Translations under genes and position numbers: made by a program | The notes under the pieces: generated by a model | Told to the model about the DNA's origin: nothing | The model's input: the letters and a program-made list of their open reading frames with translations, nothing else | The model's database searches: none | Shown: in pieces, positions 15,094-22,600 of the stretch | Layout: each line of letters opens with the position of its first letter | Position numbering within the stretch: position 1 is the stretch's first letter | From: Bacillota bacterium | GTDB lineage: Bacteria > Bacillota > Clostridia > Oscillospirales > Ruminococcaceae | Reading direction: 5' to 3' | Assembly (NCBI GenBank): GCA_023429685.1 | Contig: JAEZDF010000143.1 | Coordinates: forward strand, 1-25,047 | DNA length: 25,047 nucleotides

Positions 15094-15473
15094 TGTTCGG
15101 TTTAAAGAATCGGGCGGAGCTACAGGCAAAGAAACACTTGACCAAACTTGCCGCGATTATTTGCGGTAAGGGAAAAAGGCCGCGGACAGCTGGTCGAATG
15201 CCGGTTGGCAACTTTGTTGCCTTATTGATTGAGCGCTATGCTCTAAATTTTATAAGTCGGGTGACGGAAACACAGTTCGCGTCACATTTCACTTGTGAGA
15301 CAATCAATAAGAGTGGTAAAAGTAGAGTAGTTCTTGCTATATAGACTCTGAATGAAGTAAACACATTATGCAATAAATAAAGCGAAGATTCTTCGGCAAT
15401 AAATAAAACATAGTGTAAATCTGCTCAAGTGGAACGGTGACCTGATGTCACTTTATTCTGCTTGAGTTTTTTT
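15094..15473 (+). ncRNA. Structured leader or small RNA upstream of speD, class unknown
   Basis: The 509-nt gap before speD holds no convincing gene. From the strong promoter to a T-rich terminator about 380 nt would be transcribed. By eye it contains a series of stems: TTGCCGC/GCGGTAA (15148-15154, 15163-15169), GGCAAC/GTTGCC with a 3-nt loop (15207-15221), and a perfect 10-bp long-range stem TTATTGATTG/CAATCAATAA (15222-15231, 15301-15310). That long stem encloses GAGC/GCTC (15231-15234, 15240-15243; its first base is shared) and GTGACG/CGTCAC (15261-15266, 15280-15285). A CGAAG/CTTCG hairpin and the terminator follow. I recognise none of tmRNA, RNase P RNA, SRP RNA, 6S RNA, or SAM and other common riboswitches. 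It is either a cis-acting attenuator for the polyamine genes or a free-standing small RNA. An 83-codon TTG-initiated frame crosses it but is unsupported. Confidence 0.55.
15370..15407 (+). repeat. 12-nt direct repeats flanking a hairpin
   Basis: GCAATAAATAAA occurs at 15370-15381 and again at 15396-15407. Between them lies a small hairpin, CGAAG-ATT-CTTCG (15383-15395). It is part of the speD leader. Confidence 0.8.
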
Positions 15474-15480
15474 GTTTTTT
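15424..15480 (+). terminator. Terminator or attenuator 33 nt before speD
   Basis: Outer stem CTCAAG/CTTGAG (15424-15429, 15461-15466) and inner stem GTGAC/GTCAC (15437-15441, 15447-15451) are followed by TTTTTTTGTTTTTT. speD begins at 15514 and no promoter is evident between them, so speD expression probably requires read-through. Confidence 0.8.
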
Positions 15481-15513
15481 ATGACGAATACTAATTTGGA
15501 AGAGGGATGATGC

Positions 15514-16290
15514 ATGGTGGAAAACAAGCTGAAGCTTTACGGTTTTAATAACCTGACGAAGTCCTTAAGCTTTAATATCTATGACGTATGCTACGCAAAG
15601 AGCGAGCGGGAACAGCGTGATTATATCGCTTATGTCGACGAGCAGTACAATTCGGAGCGTCTGACAAGTATTTTAAGCCACCTTACCGAGATGATTGGCG
15701 CGCAGGTGCTTAACATCTCGCGTCAGGACTACGACCCGCAGGGTGCGAGCGTCACCTTTTTGATTGCCGAGGGCAAAACCGTCTCGCCCCCCGCTACCGA
15801 TACGGTGGTGGCGCATCTCGACAAAAGCCATGTGACGGTACACACCTTTCCCGAATTTCATCCCGACACCTCGATTGCCACCTTTCGCGTGGACATCGAT
15901 GTCGCCACCTGCGGCGAGATTACCCCTCTTTCTACCCTAGACTACCTAATCGGCAGCTTTGACTCCGACATCATCACAATGGACTACCGCGTACGCGGCT
16001 TTACCCGTGACATGGGGGGCAAGAAGCTGTTTTTGGACCATTACATCTCCTCCATCCAAGACTACATCGACGCAAAAACCTTAGAGCGCTACGATGCCAT
16101 TGACATTAATGTGTATCAGGCAAACCTGTTTCACACCAAGATGCTGATTAAGGACGTGGACCTAAAAAACTACCTGTTTAACACCGATGTATATGAGCTG
16201 CCGCCAAAAACACGGCTTGCCATAACCAACAGCCTGCGGCAGGAGATGATAGAAATCTACAGCGAAATGAGCATTTATTCGAAAAGATAA
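15514..16290 (+). CDS. speD: S-adenosylmethionine decarboxylase proenzyme SpeD
   Basis: A 258-residue AdoMet decarboxylase of the larger bacterial (Escherichia coli-like) type. It supplies the aminopropyl donor, decarboxylated AdoMet. The proenzyme cleaves itself between Lys104 and Ser105 in HLDKSHVTVHTFPE, and the serine becomes the pyruvoyl cofactor. The downstream block ATFRVDIDVATCGEITPLSTLDYLIG also fits the family, as does the length (about 260). ATG at 15514 follows AGAGGG (15501-15506) by 7 nt. It is the first gene of the polyamine cluster and sits just after a terminator-ended leader, so it is likely attenuated. Its partner SpeE is two genes on. Confidence 0.94.
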   Translation: MVENKLKLYGFNNLTKSLSFNIYDVCYAKSEREQRDYIAYVDEQYNSERLTSILSHLTEMIGAQVLNISRQDYDPQGASVTFLIAEGKTVSPPATDTVVAHLDKSHVTVHTFPEFHPDTSIATFRVDIDVATCGEITPLSTLDYLIGSFDSDIITMDYRVRGFTRDMGGKKLFLDHYISSIQDYIDAKTLERYDAIDINVYQANLFHTKMLIKDVDLKNYLFNTDVYELPPKTRLAITNSLRQEMIEIYSEMSIYSKR

Positions 16291-16583
16291 GCGCGAATGA
16301 TGCAATATTAGCACAATATTATACGATGTGTAGATGAAATATGAGTATCAAGCATATTACTTTGCTACATTCAGTGTGGGTTGTGTCGAACCCCTGAAAT
16401 ATATGGGGTTTGATTACGCGCAATGACTGTTTATCTGTGTAAGCACGATATTATAACGCATATCGCGACATATTTTATAGAAAAAACCTCGAATTAGTAA
16501 TATGTTAATCTAAATATACTTAAAGTAACAGTGAATGCGCAAAATTTGTTTCTTTTATTTTTGACGCAAGGAGGGGCAACGCA
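16291..16583 (+). promoter_or_regulatory. 293-nt A+T-rich spacer between speD and the decarboxylase
   Basis: No gene is seen. It holds a tandem CAATATTA (16303-16310 and 16314-16321, 11-nt period). It also has alternative hairpins sharing AACCCC (16389-16394), which can pair with GGGTT upstream (16378-16382) or GGGGTT downstream (16405-16410). Neither hairpin has a T-run. TATACT at 16515-16520 is the only -10-like box near the next gene, and it lacks a -35 partner. Confidence 0.4.
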
Positions 16584-18041
16584 GTGAAGCAGCTTGACCA
16601 AAACAGCGCGCCCATCGCGCAGGCGCTTGCCACCCTACGCACCAACCGCGTGGTTCCGTTTGATGTACCGGGGCATAAGCGGGGCAGGGGCAACCGCGAG
16701 CTCACCGACTTTTTGGGGGAGCGGTGCATGTCGGTGGATGTGAACTCAATGAAGCCGCTCGACAACCTGTGCCACCCCGTTTCGGTTATCCACGAGGCGG
16801 AGGAGCTTGCCGCCGAGGCCTTTGGCGCGGCGCACGCATTTTTTATGGTGGGGGGAACAACCTCGGCGGTTCAGGCAATGGTGCTTACCGCCTGCGGCGC
16901 GGGGGATAAGATTATACTGCCGCGCAACGTGCACCGCAGCGTAATCAATGCGCTGGTGCTGTGCGGCGCAACGCCTGTTTACGTCAACCCCCATACCGAC
17001 GACCGCCTTGGCATTGCGCTTGGTATGTCGGTGACAGAGGTGCAGGACGCGATTGCCGCAAATCCCGACGCAAAGGCGGTGCTGGTGAACAACCCAACCT
17101 ACTACGGCGTGTGCTCCAACCTGCGCGCCATTACCGAGCTCGCCCACCAAAACGGGATGCTGATGCTGTGCGATGAGGCGCACGGTACCCACCTGTATTT
17201 TGGCGCAGACCTACCCCTATCGGGCATGGCGGCGGGGGCGGACTTTGCGTCGGTGAGCATGCACAAGTCGGGCGGTTCGCTTACCCAAAGCTCGCTGCTT
17301 TTGACGGGCGAGAGGGTAAACCACGACCATGTGCGCCAGATTATTAACCTAACCCAGACCACAAGCGGCTCGTACCTGCTGCTTGCAAGCCTGGATATCT
17401 CGCGCAAAAACCTTGCTTTAAACGGGAAAACAATCTTTGCCCAGGTGGCCGAGATGGCCGAGTACGCCAGGGAAGAGATTAACGCAATCGGCGACTACTA
17501 CGCGTTTTCTCGCGAACGGATTAACGGCGACACCGTTTTTAATTTTGACCACACCAAGCTTTCGGTGCACACGCTGGACACGGGTCTTGCGGGTATTGAG
17601 GTGTACGATATCCTGCGCGACCAATACGATATCCAGATTGAGTTCGGCGACCTTGCAAACATCCTAGCCTACCTTTCGGTGGGCGACCGCCCGCGCGATC
17701 TGGAACGGCTGGTGGGGGCATTGGGTGAGATTCGCAGGCGGTTTAAAAAGAGCCGAATGGGCATGATGACGCACGAGTATGTGACGCCCATCGTCGCCGA
17801 GACCCCGCAAACCGCGTTTTATGCGCCAAAGGTTACCATGCCCCTTGCACACAGTGCGGGGCAGATAAGCGGCGAGTTTATCATGAGCTACCCGCCGGGT
17901 ATTCCGATACTCGCCCCGGGCGAACGGATAACCGACGCTGTCATTGCGCACATCCGCTACGCGAAGGAGCGCGGTTGCTTTTTAACCGGCACCGAGGATC
18001 TGGACGTAGAGAACATCAACGTACTAAAGGGGAGGGCATAG
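16584..18041 (+). CDS. speA: PLP-dependent arginine (Orn/Lys/Arg) decarboxylase
   Basis: A 485-residue fold-type I decarboxylase of the Orn/Lys/Arg family, similar in size to Bacillus SpeA (about 490). The PLP-binding lysine is Lys228 in SVSMHKSGGSLTQSS, preceded by CDEAHGTH with Asp197 and His200. FDVPGHKRG near residue 26-34 is also typical. The substrate cannot be read from the sequence alone. The agmatinase gene two positions downstream makes arginine-to-agmatine the best guess; lysine or ornithine is the alternative. GTG start at 16584 has a very good AAGGAGG (16568-16574) 9 nt upstream. speE begins 2 nt after its stop, indicating cotranscription. Confidence 0.9.
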   Translation: MKQLDQNSAPIAQALATLRTNRVVPFDVPGHKRGRGNRELTDFLGERCMSVDVNSMKPLDNLCHPVSVIHEAEELAAEAFGAAHAFFMVGGTTSAVQAMVLTACGAGDKIILPRNVHRSVINALVLCGATPVYVNPHTDDRLGIALGMSVTEVQDAIAANPDAKAVLVNNPTYYGVCSNLRAITELAHQNGMLMLCDEAHGTHLYFGADLPLSGMAAGADFASVSMHKSGGSLTQSSLLLTGERVNHDHVRQIINLTQTTSGSYLLLASLDISRKNLALNGKTIFAQVAEMAEYAREEINAIGDYYAFSRERINGDTVFNFDHTKLSVHTLDTGLAGIEVYDILRDQYDIQIEFGDLANILAYLSVGDRPRDLERLVGALGEIRRRFKKSRMGMMTHEYVTPIVAETPQTAFYAPKVTMPLAHSAGQISGEFIMSYPPGIPILAPGERITDAVIAHIRYAKERGCFLTGTEDLDVENINVLKGRA

Positions 18042-18043
18042 GC

Positions 18044-18904
18044 ATGGAGCTGTGGTTTACCGAAAAGCACACCCCAAACGTCAAGCTTTCGGTTCGCGCG
18101 GATCGTCAGCTTGCAAGCGTGCAGAGCGACTTTCAGCGCATCGATGTATTCGAGTCGCCGGAATTCGGGCGATTTTTAACGCTCGATGGGTTTATGATGC
18201 TGACCGAAAAGGACGAATTCATCTACCACGAGATGATTGTGCATGTACCCATGGCGGTGCACCCAAGCCCCAAGAAGGTGCTGCTGATTGGTGCGGGTGA
18301 TGGTGGTGCCGCGCGGGAACTGTGCCGTTACGAGGGCTTAGAGCATATCGACCTGGTGGAGATTGACGAGGAAGTTGTGCGCATCTGCAAGCAGTACCTT
18401 CCGTTTACGGCATGCTCGTTTGACGATACGCGCATTCACGTCCATTACGAGGACGGGCTGAAGTTCGTGCGCCGCCACGAGGACGAGTACGACCTGATTA
18501 TCGTCGACTCCACCGACCCGTTTGGTCCCGGCGAAGGGCTGTTTGCCGCCGAGTTCTACGGCAGTTGCTACAAGGCGCTTAAGGGCGACGGCATTATGGT
18601 GAACCAGCACGAAAGCCCGTTTTACGACTCGGACGCCTCGGAGGTGCGGCGCGCGCACAAGCGCATCTTTGATGCGTTTCCGCTGTGTAGGGTATATCAG
18701 GCGCACATCCCCACCTATCCGTCGGGGCACTGGCTGTTCGGGTTTGCCTCTAAGCGCTACCACCCCGTGCGCGATCTGGATGCCGCGCGGTGGAACGAGC
18801 TGGGGATACAAACTAGGTACTACAACACCAATCTGCACAAGGGGTGCTTTGCGCTGCCAAACTATGTAGAGGAGCTGCTAAAGTATGCGGAAGCTGAATA
18901 TTGA
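18044..18904 (+). CDS. speE: Spermidine synthase SpeE
   Basis: A 286-residue aminopropyltransferase that moves the aminopropyl group from decarboxylated AdoMet to putrescine, giving spermidine and methylthioadenosine. The Rossmann-like motif GAGDGGAAREL (83-93), acidic VEIDEE (105-110) and catalytic-site DSTDPFGPGEGLF (155-167) are intact, as is DGFMMLTEKDEFIYHEM. ATG 18044 is chosen because AAGGGGAGGG (18027-18036) lies 7 nt upstream; the frame extends left into the previous gene without a site. Its 3' end overlaps speB by 20 nt. Acceptor choice (putrescine or another diamine) is inferred from the neighbours. Confidence 0.95.
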   Translation: MELWFTEKHTPNVKLSVRADRQLASVQSDFQRIDVFESPEFGRFLTLDGFMMLTEKDEFIYHEMIVHVPMAVHPSPKKVLLIGAGDGGAARELCRYEGLEHIDLVEIDEEVVRICKQYLPFTACSFDDTRIHVHYEDGLKFVRRHEDEYDLIIVDSTDPFGPGEGLFAAEFYGSCYKALKGDGIMVNQHESPFYDSDASEVRRAHKRIFDAFPLCRVYQAHIPTYPSGHWLFGFASKRYHPVRDLDAARWNELGIQTRYYNTNLHKGCFALPNYVEELLKYAEAEY

Positions 18905-19739
18905 GACCTTCCTCGGCTGCGACACGCCGTTTGAGGATGCCGATATCGTGCTGTTTGGCGCGCCCTACGACAGCACCACCTCCTATCGCCCCGGCGCGCG
19001 CTTCGGTAGCCGCGCCATCCGTTCGGAGTCGTACGGCATCGAGACGTACAGCCCCTACCAAGACAAAGACCTTGCACAGCTTGCGGTCTGCGACATCGGA
19101 GACCTAGAGCTTAGCATGGGCGCACCCGAGCAGATGCTTGAAGCGATTGAGGAGTGTACAGGCGAACTGCTTGACAGCGGCAAGCTGCCCGTTATGCTGG
19201 GCGGCGAGCACCTTGTCACACTCGGCGCGGTGCGTGCCGCGGCAAAGCGGTACCCCGACCTGTGCATCCTGCACCTAGACGCCCACGCCGACCTACGCGA
19301 CGACTATCTCGGGCAGAGGCTGTCCCACGCCTCGGTAATGCGCCGTGCGTGGGAGCTTGTGGGTGACGGGCGCATCTTTCAGTTCGGTATTCGGTCGGGC
19401 GACAAAAGCGAGTTTGACTGGGCACCTGGGCACGTTTCGATGCACCGCTTTGATCTTGACGGCATCACCGAGTGCATCGCGTCCCTTGCGGGAAAACCCG
19501 TGTACATCACCATCGACCTCGATGTGCTCGACCCGTCCATCTTTCCCGGCACGGGCACACCCGAGGCGGGTGGCGTGGGATTTTTGCCGCTGTTGCAGGC
19601 AATCCTATCAATGGGTGCGCTTACGACGGTGGGGTGCGATATCACCGAGCTGTGCCCCGCGTATGACCAGAGCGGGGTCTCTACCGCGGTCGCGTGTAAG
19701 CTGCTGCGCGAACTGCTGCTCTCTATAGGCAAGCAATAA
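18885..19739 (+). CDS. speB: Agmatinase SpeB (ureohydrolase)
   Basis: A 284-residue member of the arginase/agmatinase family, expected to split agmatine into putrescine and urea with two Mn ions. Metal-binding residues are visible in GGEH (106-109), LDAHAD (131-136) and IDLDVLD (210-216). LSHASVMRR and GTGTPEAGG are also typical. Agmatinase is preferred over arginase because the gene sits between an arginine decarboxylase and spermidine genes. It starts inside the end of speE; AGAGGAG at 18868-18874 lies 10 nt before the ATG, implying translational coupling. After it, an imperfect hairpin (19744-19751 with 19759-19767) without a T-run precedes the next gene. Confidence 0.93.
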   Translation: MRKLNIETFLGCDTPFEDADIVLFGAPYDSTTSYRPGARFGSRAIRSESYGIETYSPYQDKDLAQLAVCDIGDLELSMGAPEQMLEAIEECTGELLDSGKLPVMLGGEHLVTLGAVRAAAKRYPDLCILHLDAHADLRDDYLGQRLSHASVMRRAWELVGDGRIFQFGIRSGDKSEFDWAPGHVSMHRFDLDGITECIASLAGKPVYITIDLDVLDPSIFPGTGTPEAGGVGFLPLLQAILSMGALTTVGCDITELCPAYDQSGVSTAVACKLLRELLLSIGKQ

Positions 19740-19831
19740 TAATATGTAAGGGTACAATCCTTTACATTGTTCAGATAAGATTATAAACCCGACAGAAGGT
19801 TAATCGGATACGAAAGGATAGGGATACGACG

Positions 19832-21037
<1,206 letters not shown>

Positions 21038-21040
21038 GCG

Positions 21041-22186
<1,146 letters not shown>

Positions 22187-22191
22187 CGAAA

Positions 22192-22240
22192 AGCGGGTGG
22201 GGGGATGTCCCATTCCGATTGACAATTCCCCCCTACCGCT
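22192..22240 (+). repeat. Large inverted repeat around the alaS -35 box
   Basis: Arms 22192-22205 and 22227-22240 pair at 12 of 14 positions, each with a C/G6 core. The 21-nt loop contains the -35 element of the alaS promoter and the right arm fills most of the spacer. There is no T-run after it. It could be a weak terminator for nspC or an operator. Confidence 0.65.
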
Positions 22241-22247
22241 ATATAAT
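22219..22247 (+). promoter_or_regulatory. Consensus sigma-A promoter for alaS
   Basis: Perfect TTGACA (22219-22224) and TATAAT (22242-22247) with the ideal 17-bp spacing. A second TATAAT occurs at 22254-22259. Transcription should start near 22254, giving a leader of about 345 nt that contains the T-box. Confidence 0.93.
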
Positions 22248-22254
22248 AAGTGAT

Positions 22255-22520
22255 ATAATAACGGTATTATGGTTACGACGGGGAAGACCTTGGCTTGTAC
22301 AACGCCGAACAGAGAGCAAAACAGCGTGCCGCGTGCATGCTGCTGAAAGTTTTGCCGGCCATTAAGCTTGGTCTGCCGCCCCTGAGCCCCGCGGGATGAC
22401 CGCGGCGCAGCCGCTGCGTTACGGCGGACACGAGTGGCAGGGGGTTATTCCTCTGCAAACAGGGTGGTACCACGGAAAGAAAGCTTTCGTCCCGGTTATG
22501 GGGTGGAGGCTTTTTATATT
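22255..22520 (+). promoter_or_regulatory. Alanine T-box riboswitch
   Basis: The leader of alaS contains the hallmark T-box sequence AGGGTGGTACCACG at 22461-22474, which reads the uncharged tRNA acceptor end. An AGAGAGC element (22311-22317) belongs to stem I. The base of stem I can form with GGGG/CCCC and GACC/GGTC pairs, leaving GCT (22366-22368) in the specifier-loop position, an alanine codon matching the downstream gene. The terminator pairs 22480-22493 with 22500-22513 around GGTTAT and is followed by TTTTTATATTTTTT; CGTCCC at 22488-22493 is the part that the antiterminator would capture. Uncharged tRNA-Ala should therefore raise alaS expression. Confidence 0.93.
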
Positions 22521-22600
22521 TTTTATACTTACACAAAATACCAATATTGCAGCCCCTAGGCAAACAGAAGACTACAAACGTTTTGGAGGAATCACACATC

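Noticed and set aside
15093..15344. An 83-codon open frame starting with TTG before speD
   Set aside because: It starts at the predicted transcription start, has no ribosome site, and runs through strong RNA stems including the perfect 10-bp long-range pair. The region is better explained as non-coding RNA.
15094..15473. tmRNA, RNase P RNA or SRP RNA as identity of the speD leader
   Set aside because: None of the conserved cores (tag reading frame and CCA-type end, RNase P core, SRP GGTCAGG/GGAAGG loop) is visible.
22354..22398. GC-rich pairs in the T-box leader considered as a separate terminator
   Set aside because: They are explained by stem I and adjacent stems of the alanine T-box, with the specifier codon GCT in the expected position.
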